A stretch of 64,000 nt of DNA, taken from Viscum album. Lineage: Eukaryota; Streptophyta; Magnoliopsida; Santalales; Viscaceae. Positions 1 to 11,700 of this stretch are shown one piece after another (position 1 is the stretch's first letter; the number at the start of each line of letters is the position of its first letter). The stretch is from assembly GCA_963277665.1 (NCBI GenBank), contig OY728143.1:539558394-539622393 (forward strand), written 5' to 3'. Made by a program: the position numbers and the translations under genes. The notes beneath the pieces were generated by a model. It was not told where the DNA came from. It searched no databases and saw only the letters and a list, made by a program, of their open reading frames with translations.

Positions 1-153
1 CATTGTGTATTTTACGTTTGTAACATGCATTGGGAATGGTTTTTGGATTTATATTTACTTTTAGTTTGGTGTTGTGGGGTTCACTATCTTATATCCTGAT
101 CCTATTAAAAGAAAAAGGTTAATGCCTTCCACTTAGTGTGTGACTTTATACAA

Positions 154-167
154 TTGGTGCTGGTATC
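154..167 (+). promoter_or_regulatory. Primer-binding-site-like sequence
   Basis: The bases ATTGGTGCTGGTATC follow a TATACA that could be an LTR end. Many plant Gypsy elements begin their internal region with ATTGGTGCT or TTGGTATC. The match is partial, so the call rests on the motif plus the ATG that follows at 281. Confidence 0.3.
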
Positions 168-1384
168 CACTCCGGAACCTATTGAAGGTGGGTTTTGGGG
201 GTCATTATCTCTCCTTCAACGTAAATAAGGAAGTGATTGGGAATCTGTTGACCCTTCCCTAATTTTGGTGAAGGAATTTCATGGCAGAGGGTGCGGCCCG
301 AAACAAACAAGACCTAAGCCTCTTGGCATGTGCACTCATTTTAAACGCATTTTTAAAGATGTTTGAATGGCATATAATATAAAATAGATGTGATATTTAC
401 ACCCTATAGATCCTATAGGCGTATGCGGATCGAGAAAATGACCACCAAAGACACTCTATTGGCCCATAGGGGGAATGTATGTCGTGTCGGAACTGATGGT
501 GGCCCAGAGCGACATGCGGAGGTGGAGGGATGATGCACACATGTCTGTACACTACGCGTCCAGGAGGCCAGGATTAGCTTGTCATAGTGGCATGGTGGAG
601 GGATGCCAACTGGGGTCTTGCAGAGGCAGTGGAATGCATCCAGGCCACCTATGAAACCTAGCATTTCATGGTCGCTTGACTACAATAGAGGGGATTCCAT
701 AGACCATCAGCCAATGTAGGTGATGGATGCCGCACCTGGATGGAACCTTATAAGTGGAGTGGTCTTATCCTTGAGGGCCGCGTTTGGACATAGGAGGGGA
801 CGCGGCAGTGCAAGCTGCCTCTCGAGTGCACACCATTGGCTGTTCATGAGGCTGTAATTCAGTTGGGGGGCATACCCAACATACAGGAACAACATCATTA
901 GTATTGAGCCATGATGAAATGACAGAACTGTGCCCATTGTGTTGGGCTAGGTGAGACTGGGTTATCGGGGGACCGGGAGGGTTGGATTCTCGACCAATGT
1001 GCGTTGTGTCCAGTGAGTCCCATTGGGCCTTCCAACTACAAAGGTTAGACCAGACCCAACCTGAACCGAACCATGTCAGGTTAGGTATGTCAATTTAAAC
1101 CAGGGTATGTGGGACCCTCAAGCCGGTTTGGTCGAGTTGTTCTGACTGGGAAGATACAAAACCATCCGATGTTTACTAAAATGCTAATAACTTTCAAATC
1201 GTGCATCTACTTGAAAATAATTTTGCAACATTTGGTCCCTCTAAAAGAGGCTTATCATTTCGTATGCTCTAAGGAGACATTCATGGATGATGAGATGTGC
1301 TGAATATTTTAAGAATTGGTTCACCCTAGCACTCTATGTTCAGAGCCATGCGGTTGGCTGAGACCTGATGACTACTGACTAGAG

Positions 1385-1680
1385 ACTATGTGCGACTCAA
1401 CTATATACTGGTGGTAAGACCCTATTTGTGAATTTTTATGACCACAATAAGAGATAGACGATGTGACTCAGTAGACCCATTTTATGAAATGGGGAAAATA
1501 AACTCAATTTTCCGAGGTAGGAATTAACCTATGTGTGACATTGCAGGCCCATAGTGGGAGAAAGATAGTGTGACTCAGCATACCCACGGTACTCAATAAG
1601 GATGAGTAGCACAACTATCCATGGTTAGATTGAATAATCTTTTGTGTGACTCGGTATTCCCATTGTACTCATAGTAGAGG
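1385..1680 (+). repeat. Decayed tandem array, unit about 70-75 bp
   Basis: A phrase of the type GTGTGACTCAGNANNCCCA recurs at about 1391, 1461, 1532, 1569 and 1643. Spacings are about 70, 71, 37 and 74 bases, so one unit seems half-length. The copies differ from each other by several bases. Arrays of this kind are common in LTRs or untranslated parts of plant retrotransposons; I cannot assign it to a named satellite. Confidence 0.55.
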
Positions 1681-2275
1681 GTTTCCTCAATATATGAGGG
1701 TTACAATGATGTGATTGATGTTTTTTCTATCACTAACCTCGAATATACAAGGACTCAGTCGTCTTGTTCTTCATGCTTCTACTTCATGCTTGTTCATTGT
1801 GGTTATTCTTCATGCTATTTCTTTATGATTTTATTTAAGGATTTATTTGTGGTATTTTTTTTATATTTTGGGGACCCATACTATAAATTTTTATAATCAC
1901 TACTGCACAGGCTTCACCCATACGTGTTGTGTCTGGTGTAGATGAGAGACCCTTCAATGGAGGACTTTGTAGCCTATGACCATGTAGGGCCCTGTGAGAT
2001 CAGGCAAGCATGATATTTTAAGTTAGCTTCTTGTAACTACAATTGTCTTACCATCAGGTTGTGTTTTCAGTTGATGGATGTATGGTCATATTTTACGTTG
2101 TTGTTTTCAATTCATTATATTGGGTTTGTATTCTCACCAAGTTGATTTTAGTTTTACTCGTACTCATCACTTATTTTAGTATACTTGTTTTCCTTTATCA
2201 ATTTTTGGGATGTGGTTGGATGTGTGTGTACATACAGGTAATCAGGAAAATTCCACCCACATGTAGTTTGACGCC

Positions 2276-2296
2276 ATTGGTGCTAGTATATAACCC
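2276..2296 (+). promoter_or_regulatory. Second primer-binding-site-like junction
   Basis: ATTGGTGCTAGTATA repeats the motif at 154 with one early change. About 190 bases upstream of each site lies a similar TATTTTACGTT phrase (near 10 and 2090), so the whole junction appears to be duplicated in direct orientation about 2.1 kb apart. Confidence 0.3.
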
Positions 2297-2480
2297 ATGT
2301 CCTTTAGTAAGAGGGCTTGGGGTAGTCATGACATGGGACTCGGGGGACGGATCGCGACAACAAGGTGGAATTGAATGTCGATATTATGTTATTAAATTCA
2401 TGAATGAAATAATTACAACAAGGATTTTTACAAAGTTTAATAAGGATAATTTTGTTCATAATGTATTTTTTAATATTTAA

Positions 2481-2922
2481 TATGTTTTATTATAACATCT
2501 AGTCCATTATATTTTATATTTTTGTTTGTGATCTTATTTATGAATATTTTTATATTCTAGACGAGTAGAGGCATTTAAAAATTGAATGGGAATATAATTT
2601 TACTCATTTTATAGAATTTTAGTTTATTTAATAGTTCATTGAATGGTTTATTGTGATGGATTTTTTTATTCCTTTACTATTTATTCTTGTTCTATTTTCT
2701 AGATTCTGGTGGTGGAAGAGATTAATTTATGTACATTTCAATATTTATTTTGATTTTATGTTGTTTTTTGATACTCTGTTCAACTTCCAATTGTTAAATA
2801 CCTTGTCTTCAATTTTTTGGATTATTTTGGTGGATGATATGATTCAATGTAGAATTTTTCTAATAAATCAATTTTTACATCTGTTATATGATTATAGATG
2901 TGAAAAATAAAAATACATTGTT
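2481..2922. other. AT-rich gap, nothing recognised
   Basis: The base composition drops sharply to very AT-rich here. An open frame at 2653-2910 encodes a hydrophobic, F/L/I-rich peptide, as expected from T-rich DNA; no domain or signal supports it as a gene. Confidence 0.5.
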
Positions 2923-3140
2923 TTCCATGTCAGTTATCATATAATAGACATGGTAAATGGTTCATAATTTTTTCATGTCAATTATGGGATAACCAACATG
3001 AAAAAAACAGAAGGGTTATAACCATTGTTATTCATTAACAGACATGAATAACCAATTATCACTTGGAATATTTTAAATAACTATCTTGATAAACAATTCA
3101 TAATTTTTTTTCATGTTTGTTATTGTATAACATATGTGAA
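2923..3140. repeat. Cluster of four palindromic motifs, CACTA-like subterminal repeats
   Basis: Four related short palindromes lie within about 220 bases. The first has arms CCATGTC (2925-2931) and GACATGG (2947-2953). The second is the best: an 11-bp perfect arm TTTTTTCATGT (2968-2978) against ACATGAAAAAA (2996-3006), with a TTAT/ATAA inner pair. A third near 3017-3056 and a fourth near 3106-3143 are degraded forms. Clusters of CATGTCxxTTATxxATAAxxxACATG type motifs are typical of the subterminal regions where the transposase of CACTA (EnSpm) transposons binds. I did not find a clear CACTA terminus or transposase, so this may be a fragment of a non-autonomous copy. Confidence 0.45.
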
Positions 3141-3399
3141 AAACCATGAAGAAATTATTTATAATGCAGATTTTAAGTAACCGAAATTTAAATAAATATT
3201 CACTATGTCCCCTATAACCACATAAAATATAATCCAAAGTAAAAAAACATAAAAAACTAATGTGAATACCCCTATATGAACTATTGGTTTTTTAGATGAT
3301 TTCCATTGTTGGTTTGTAATGGATTTTCTTATTGAATTGATGTGAAACTCCAGAAGTGGAATGAAATTGAATTAATATTTTTTCAAAATATTAAATCAT

Positions 3400-4903
3400 G
3401 CCATAAATCATTATATAAATATATATGATGAATAACTAGATAATAAATTAGTGATATTTGTATATAACATTTTTGTGGTTCTATTATCAACACGAACTAG
3501 TTCCATTTTATAAATTAATATTACAAAGATCTATTAATTCGCAAAAAAAAGATCTTATATCAAACACTTCATAATAATTTTCAACCATTTAAATGGTTCA
3601 ATGACTATATATGAAGTAAGTAATGTAAATTGAAATACATCATACATAATGTTATTGAATCGACACATCACATAAGATGTTTTTATTTTTTTGAATAAGA
3701 TAATATGGAGAGTTAGAAAGATGATAAAAACCGAGAATATATATAATAATGAATATTTCTAATTCATTGATTGGGGTGGTGATGATAGAATGTTAAAATA
3801 AAATATTTGAATAGAAAACACTTAATAATGAAAGTGGATCATTTCCTCTTTGTCTCTTCTTCTAGAGATCCTTAATAAGGCCACGAGTAATGCTGTTTTG
3901 TTGAGACCAGAAGGACATGGATGTTGGGAAGAGGATTAGTTAGAGGATTGGGATGAATTTAGACAATGATCCAATATTATGTTGTGTGGGAGGAAGTGAA
4001 GGGTGTGGGTGGTATTTGTAATGGATGAGAGGAGGGGTGTTTTAATATTTTTTCATTAGTTAAATTTTTTTTGCTGAAGAAAATAAATAGTTTTGATTAA
4101 TGGTACCCAAAATTGTAAAGTGAAATTGTGGGTTCAATAGAAGGTTTATTACATCAAAAATAATGATATGAATATTTAATTTAACATATAATATATTTAT
4201 ATGGTAAATTTCCATATTTCACTATTGAAAAAAATTAAAGTATTTAAGAAATACCTCAAAAATTAACCCTAACCATTTTTCAGTGTAGCCAGTTCAAAAA
4301 TAAACTCCATTTTTTCAAATTAATTTTATATGAATGATAATTTTATAATTTAAATAAATTTATAATTTATTAATTTTTTGGAATGTATAAAAAAATTTAT
4401 TAAACCATGTAATATTAATCATGGTACCATAAAAATATATTCTAACCATATGTCAATAAAAAACTCATTCATGATTTCATTTAATGAGAATTAATTTTTA
4501 TTTATATAATTTAATTTATCATAAAATTTTACATAAATATTTATGACTTACAGAAATACCAACATTTATATAAGGATCATATAGTCACACATAAGATTCC
4601 TTTTTATACATTAATTAGTGTGGTTACTATTAATTTAGACATTTTACTCTTCATAATGGTGGTATTACTATTTATAATGGTATCATTACTATTAAAAATG
4701 GTTGTTTACTCATTATATAAAATTATGATTTCCTATCATACTCCAAATAATTAACCGATCGCAAATTTGTATTCAAATAATAGAAATGAAAAAATTATAT
4801 TTACTAACTAGTTTATAACTTTATCCTTTAAAAAATGTTTCATTATATAGATAATTAGTGTTTCATGCATTTCAATTTATTTATAAAACCTTGGGGTGTT
4901 AAA
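3400..4903 (-). repeat. E1 3' LTR (partial)
   Basis: On the minus strand the LTR begins at 4903 with a form of TGTAACACCCCAAGG in which two bases have decayed; E7 begins TGTAACACCCCGAGA, so both belong to one family. Matching segments in the second copy include the block near 3860-4030 (compare 7240-7430), a G-rich plus-strand stretch equivalent to the transcribed leader region of E7. The 3' end of the LTR was not found; sequence similarity to the second copy fades left of about 3400. Confidence 0.6.
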
Positions 4904-4916
4904 TTTTCCCCTCCTT
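4904..4916 (-). promoter_or_regulatory. E1 polypurine tract
   Basis: The plus-strand run TTTTCCCCTCCTT, read as AAGGAGGGGAAAA on the minus strand, directly abuts the LTR start. This is the expected place and composition for the plus-strand primer of reverse transcription. Confidence 0.7.
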
Positions 4917-6700
4917 CAGAAAATTTTTTCCTCACAATTTTATTTACATAATAAACAAGGTGGGGTACCATTACCTCATATAACTTTCATATTCCCATGT
5001 TGATTTTACACCATGTGGTTTCATTACAAATCCCTTAAATATTTAACTACAATATTCTGGAATAAAAATTATTCATGATGAATTGATTGAACTTTTTTCT
5101 CTTCCAATGAATGGTTATTTTCCAGCTGAACAGCTTCTAGGCTCAAAACATTGGATGAATGTGGATATTTATTTTTGAACATCAAAAAAGAAAGGAACTG
5201 AGTAGTAGAGATAAAATCTGAGGCAAAAAAACTCAATGGGAAATTAGTAAAACTATCTCAAGGATTACATATGGTTCAAGGAACCCTAGAATCAACATTC
5301 CATTCAAACCAATACACATATAGAATTTCTTTGGTGAGATTATATGAAATAGATGATCACCCAAATTGAAAGGAAATCCATTCCTCCTAATATATTCATT
5401 ACTTTTCTACCTGCTCTAGGATATCCTCATGTGTTTGTCAATCATCGTCACTTTCTCTGACACATCATCTACTAATTTTAATAATATAATCTTCATTTCC
5501 CCATATTAATCGGAAAATTTTTAGTTCAACATTGCTTCCCATATCATATCTCAAATGGTTACAACTGTGTAATTGAATGAAAACTATTACTATATGCAAA
5601 ATTAAATTAAAAAATATTTTGATACTGAAATCACTGGCCCTCCATGGAACAGTATAAAAAAACATCCTCTAATGTAGGAATTATTCTCTAGGAACATCCA
5701 TCATATTGAGGATGAAAATAATTATTGAAATTTAATTTTATTCCCAAAAACATATGATGGCCTTTCCAAAAGACAGAATTGAACCACAGATCCCAATAAG
5801 ATACAATTGGAAGAGGAACTTGATGTAAACATAAAATAATTTTAAGGTAAATTATAGAAATATGATCCAATGACATTTTATCATGAATATTATTCAAATG
5901 TAGAGAATTATTCAGTCAGTCAACAATAACCAAAATCCTATTGTTTCCTCGAGAATTATATAGTAGTCCCATGATGAAATCCATGGATATATTTTCTTAT
6001 TTCTACACTGGCACTGGAAATGTCTGAATTACCCCCTTTGGTAGTTTACTCTCAGCTATAATATGTTGACAAGTTAATCATTTCACGGTAAACTCAGAAA
6101 TAACTCGCTTCATTATATCCCATCAGTAATTGTTTCGATGGTATCTGTGCAAATTAGTACATACAAGATGGACTGTAAATGGAGAAATATAATCTCCACA
6201 AAATAATTATTTCCTTTTCTGGGAATCAAAAGTCACACACAATAATTTTACAAATATAAAAACACAATATTTATATGTGTTAAATTTTTTGAAACATACC
6301 CATTTTATCAAATTCTTTCATTTTTTAAAACATCCCCTCTTCATTATGTCATTACATAATTATGTTCTAAAATGATGAATTCACAAAAATCTAAATTAAA
6401 AGGGTGGAATATTCTGTAGAATCAACATCCGAGAAAAATTAAATTAAACCATTAATCAAGGGTCTTGTTCCAAACATAACATGGTTAACGATGCATGATA
6501 TTTTTCTCTCAATGAATATTCCACTATGTTTTCATTTAAAGGAAAGAAATTGATCATGAAATAATAATAATTTAGCAAATAAATCAATCATATATTCCTC
6601 ATGGTTAATTCCCTATGTGTGATTACATAAATTAAACATTTATGATCGGTATATATTTCTCATTTTGATCCATGTGAATTATATTACAATTTTTCAATGA
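4917..6700 (-). pseudogene. E1 pol relic: integrase and part of RNase H
   Basis: Read on the minus strand, this is the C-terminal half of a chromovirus polyprotein with stops and shifts. RNase H remnants come first (about 6660-6300), then the HHCC region and linker (about 6240-6050, containing LTCQHIIAES where the family has CxxCQxVKAEH), then the integrase core (about 6010-5465) with SMDFIMGL, and the C-terminal domain (about 5400-5235) with FNLGDHLFHIISP, matching the family's VGDHVFLKVSP. In the core the first Asp of the catalytic triad (in MDFIMGL) is present, but the family's DRDPRF is YWDLWF and the Glu of the SERTIQTLED motif is lost behind a stop. Function in an intact element is integration of the cDNA. 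This copy is dead. Confidence 0.85.
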
Positions 6701-6759
6701 AAAAATAACAACTAATAATTCCAAATATTTTGTGACATAATTTATGTCATGATGTTTCA

Positions 6760-8295
6760 GTTTTTTTAAAGAATATGTAATTACATAATGAATACTAATT
6801 ATATAAAACATTTGAGGTATTCAATTAGATCATTTTTGTGGTTATTTAATCACAACAAACTTGCTTCATTTTATAATTCAATATTAAGCATATATATTAA
6901 TTCAAGAATATAAATTAATATATATTATACTCTTCAAAATATTTTTTAACAATTAAAATTGATTTATGACAATATTTTTTGGAAATAATGTAAATTGAAA
7001 ACACATCGTCCACGATGATGTTAAATTGACACAACAAAATCTGTGTTTTTCTTATTTGAATAAGATGAAGATGATAGGAATAATGATGAATAATGCTTCC
7101 ATAAACATGATAATAACCCAGAATATATATAATAATGGATCTTTTTTTCCTCTTGGATAAGGGTTGTGGAATAGTGTATAAGAAAAGAAAAATATACTGA
7201 ATAAAAAACAAGATAATGAAAGAAGTTTTTACCACATGATCTCTTGTCCTTCTGATATTGTTTAAGGCCTTGGGTATTGTCCTTTTGGTATGACTAGTTG
7301 GTTGTGGACATGGAGAAGAGACCTATTAAGGGGATTTGGTAAAATTTATGAAATTTACAATGCATGAGAGGTATGAGAGGAAGAACGGGGTTAGGGTGTA
7401 ATTTATATTGGAGGAGGTGAGGGCTTTTCTATTATTGTAATAATTGCATTAATATTATTCTCAAGACAAAAAATATTATTGATTCATGTGACCTAATATT
7501 TTAAAGATATCATGTGAGTTAAAACCAAGGGTTCTTAACTCATCCATGATTCTAGGAAAACTGTACTTTGCATATAATTTATATACACTATAAATTAATG
7601 TGTTTCAATAGTCGTCCAAAATTCATATATTTCATAAAACACCAAAAAAATTAACCCTAGAACATTTTCAACATTTACAATTAAAAAATGTAATCAACTT
7701 TATCAAAATATTTTTTTAAAAAACATTTATTTTAATTTTTGAATAAAATTATAATTTCTGCAAAAAATAACAATTATCAAACTATAACTCATTTTATAAC
7801 TCCTTCAACTACTATTAATGTCCCCCTAATATTATCCTATAACCAAAAAAGTAATATATTATTACTACATATTATGAAAATAAATTTTTATTTAAATTAT
7901 ATAATTAATCATAAATTTATAAATAATTAATTATGAATGACAGAAATACCAACACCAAAATAATGATCATATTGTCACTTATATGACTACTTTTTAATAT
8001 ACATTCATCGTTGAGGTTACTATTCATGATGCCAATTTACTATTCAAAAGTGTTATATTACTATTCATAAGGGTAACAGAACTATTAATAAGTTCAGGTT
8101 TCTAATCATCGAAAATTATACTTCTCCAATAAGACTCTAAATCACATACTTATCAAAAATGTTTATTCAAATCATAGAAGTGACTAAATTATATTTAATA
8201 GCCACTTTATAACTTTCTCATTATAACATTGTTTCACCATGTAGAGAGTCCAGGTTTTATGAATTTCAATTTTTTTAAATCCTTTGGGTTTTATA
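6760..8295 (-). repeat. E1 second LTR copy (5' LTR, truncated)
   Basis: The segment repeats 3410-4903 in the same direction; shared landmarks include CATTTTATAA near 6872 (3504 in the left copy), the ATATATATAATAATG string near 7120, the leader-like block 7240-7430 and the end TTTGGGTTTTATA at 8295, a decayed LTR start on the minus strand. It joins pol without a primer-binding site, so the LTR's 3' part and the element's 5' half were lost together. The open frame on the minus strand at 6915-7235 lies within this LTR and is not a gene. Confidence 0.6.
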
Positions 8296-8752
8296 CTAGT
8301 AGTCTAGAGATTATATTCATTCATTCCATGATAAATTTTTGGTATTTATTTTTTTAAATTTTGATTATAACTGTTATGTAAGAATAACATAACTTAAAAT
8401 TAGAAATGTTATCCTCCATATAAAATTTCCACAGTATAAACCCACTAAATTAAAATATGATTTATTTTGTTGAAAACTCTTCATGGAATTCATCTGGATT
8501 TTACCTATTCTATAAAAAAACATTTATTACTATGATAAACATTTTAATAAAATTGGAACATAAAAATTATCTTTAGGTGGCACAAAAACAGTGAAATAAA
8601 ATTTTATTCGATGAATACCTATAGAAATATTTTTTTTCAAATAAATAAATTTTCTAAAATTAATCATTTGTATTCCAAATAACTGTCTTTATCGACCCAA
8701 TTCATTTCATAAAACAATTCAAAACAAATATTAATTTAAAAATATAAATCAT
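8296..8752. other. AT-rich spacer, nothing recognised
   Basis: This short stretch lies between the LTR start of E1 and the outer edge of the E2 LTR. I see no coding, palindromic or terminal-repeat signal. Confidence 0.5.
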
Positions 8753-11700
8753 TGTAAGGCCTTGACCATTAACATCAGATAATCTTGAGATAAGTCAAGA
8801 ATTCACATTGATGATCTTTTCATGTTTAGTATTTTAGAGAATTAGGTTATAACTATTACATTACATTTCAAATTTTACAAAGTGTACCCTTCTACTTAGT
8901 ATCCATTTTATACAGTAAATAAAAACTCATAAAATAAAACAATAATTAATTTCTTGATATAAATCATCTTCAATTCTTCTTTTATCTTACCCTTCATTTT
9001 ACCCTTTGAAAAAGATTTAAAAAACATGGGATGAGCACAAATGATTAGTAAGGGTAAAAAAATAAAGAAAGAAAACATTATTATATCATTACATAAAAAA
9101 CATAATCTCTTTAACATACCTTTTGAAATCATAACATTTATGATTAACACATTGTAAACAATAATCATAAAGTTAACTTGGGACATCCATGACATACTAA
9201 CGTTGTAGCATTCAGATCTGCGTAGGGAGTTACATATGAAATAACCATCATAGTATATTACCAAAATCTAATAGGACAAATATTAAAATTTACCTCCATC
9301 ATGTAACCCAATTAATTGGAGATCTATCACAGCCTCACATATCCTATGTTTTTGAAAGAACCACTAGAATACTTAAACAATGCCCAAGAACCATAACATA
9401 ATCATAAAAAATAACATAAGCCTAAAGGAAAGATAAAATTTCCACAATTAGATCATTTCAATATATTAATATAATAAACCAATTATCAAATAAATTTTAA
9501 ATTCAAAAATATGTTAAAAGTGAATACCTTATTTAATTTTTCATTGAAAACATTACATATAGTTAAGGAATCCAAATATCAAATAATGCTCATGGTGGAA
9601 GAAAGGTATTTGTCACCACATACATTAAAAATAAAATTTCCATTTTTTTATTGAAATTATATATAGGAAATTATTCCACATGAATTAAATGAAATGTAAA
9701 AGTTATTTATACACCGTAAAAAATAAAGTTGCGGATAAATCAAAATTTTCCTCAGTAAAACAAGAATTAGACGAAGTCCCTTACAATGATAATTTTGTAA
9801 ATAAAATATATAAATTATTATCATTCACTACAATTACACATTAATAAATTATAAATAATAGATAAGATATCCAAATTAATTTCTCACATAATAATAGCAC
9901 AACATAAACAAGAATTATAATATTAACCCAATGAATAATAATTTGGTTTAGAAGTTCTTTTACCTCGTATCCGACTTGACTCGTTCATTCTTTAATCTCA
10001 TGAATAAAAAACAAAATTTAGATTTAATTGCATATGGACCTTTTTTCAGGTTTATTATTTCATTTATATCACTTTTACCCACATTATAGAGATTACATAA
10101 TAATTTGAGTTAATAATATTAATTTTTTTCACTATTGGGTACTTGAGTCAAAAATGAACTTCTTGTAATTACAAGTTGTCTATGTGAAAATAGTATATTT
10201 TATCCAAAATGATATTAATGATTTAGATATCATACACATAATATATGTCCTTTATATTTATATATGTATTTTTATTTAACAAATTACATATCGTTTGGAC
10301 ATTTGAAATGGATTTCACTATTCACTGAGACGGTAAGCCAAATGTACGAATGAACGCTAATTAAATTTATAAATTGTATTTAAAAAAATTAAAACATAAT
10401 TATACATAGTTATAAAATAATTATACTTTAAAATCCAAAATAATTTCATTAACTCCATCTTTTATACGTTCTATCATTGGAATGAATGATAAATATAATT
10501 TTGAGGGGGTGGTAGTCCCATGTTCCTCAAATGAAATTATATTATTTATCCATTATAGAAACCATAATAGTATAATACAAATAAGTATAGAATAATAATG
10601 ATAATATATTATATAATATATATCAAATATATATAACGTTCCATCATAATGGCCACCATAAAAGGCGGTGGTAGATAATTGAACAATCATCATTTCCTAA
10701 TGGAGTAGTTCATCATTCACATAAACAGTATGTTTGTATCCATTAGATGGAGTTGTATTGATGGGTAGTTTGAATCATACTCATAAAACAACATAGTATA
10801 TTTAAGATACTATTTTATTATAAAATAATAGAAAAATGATATTTTAGGGGGTTTGAGAAAAAAAATAATTGAAAAGAACACGAGAGAAGAAGTTATCTTT
10901 AAATCGAGTATCTTCTTTGGATTTGAGCCAAATGGATCTCTTGAATTTATCTATTCCAATGGGAAGGATTCAAGGTGAAATATATGGATGTTGGGAGATT
11001 ATTATAGTAGTTTATTGATGATCCAATAAAATTGAATGATGAGTTTAATGGGTTATAGGTGGTGGCTTTTTTTAAGAGGGGGGCGAGGATCTTTAGGAAG
11101 GATTGAGAGTATTATTTTATTAATAATAGATTTTCAAAATCAAATGTTCCAAAAAAAATTATTTGATGATTTGGTTCATAAGGGTTGACATAAAATCATA
11201 TAATTATAATTGGATTAGTTTTGAATATTTTTTAATCTTTATTTTTTTATTAATCCCTTTGTTATCTAATTTATGTTTTACCGTGTCTTCTAATATATTA
11301 ATACTGTATGATTAATATATTTACAATAAAATGATAAGAGACCAAAAATAGTTCATTTATGAAATTGGAAAAATTATTCAAGTCATTTGGACGAATCATA
11401 GATTTTTAGGATTATTTAATCATTTAATGAAATTTAAATTACTTTTAAAACTCATTTACGTCAATTTATAAATTATTGATATCATGAATTTTAAAAAATC
11501 TATAACAACTTGATTATTTCAAAAAACCTTTAAAAATTAAAAAATAAGAAGACATTATTACCCCTAAAATTCGTGGATGACATAAAGGATTCAAAATAAA
11601 TCTATTTCAATATTTATAATATCATTTATTTGAATCATTTATTAATGAAGAAATTTCTACATCATGATTGTTTCACAATTAAGTTCATTTATTTAATGAA

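Larger units (their letters stand above)
1..2480. other. Unclassified retroelement-derived block
   Basis: This stretch is clearly richer in G and C than the DNA that follows. It holds two sites that look like LTR/primer-binding junctions (154-167 and 2276-2296), a short reading frame from an ATG at 281 that starts MAEGAARNKQ and stops after about 33 codons, and a tandem array near 1385-1680. The order LTR end, primer-binding site, then ATG about 115 bases later suits the start of an LTR retrotransposon on the plus strand, possibly not a chromovirus. No gag, RT or integrase motif could be recognised, so the family is unknown. The longer open frames at 413-664, 707-937 and 2043-2480 have no motif and are probably chance. 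Confidence 0.4.
3400..8295 (-). mobile_element. E1: internally deleted Ty3/Gypsy chromovirus
   Basis: Two direct copies of one LTR sequence (about 3400-4903 and about 6760-8295) flank a short minus-strand pol remnant made of integrase and a piece of RNase H. A polypurine tract complement sits exactly between the left LTR and pol, which fixes the orientation. Gag, protease and most of RT are gone: pol runs straight into the second LTR copy near 6700-6760. Both LTRs are cut at the U5 side compared with the 4.2 kb LTRs of E2 and E7. The left outer boundary is uncertain. Confidence 0.7.

Noticed and set aside
2043..2480. A 145-codon open frame considered as a gene.
   Set aside because: It is hydrophobic from T-rich codons, has no domain, and crosses a primer-binding-site-like junction.
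6915..7235. A 106-codon minus-strand open frame.
   Set aside because: It is part of the E1 LTR; the first LTR copy has stops in the same place.
8908..9264. A 118-codon minus-strand open frame.
   Set aside because: It lies inside the E2 LTR, and the partner LTR does not preserve the frame.
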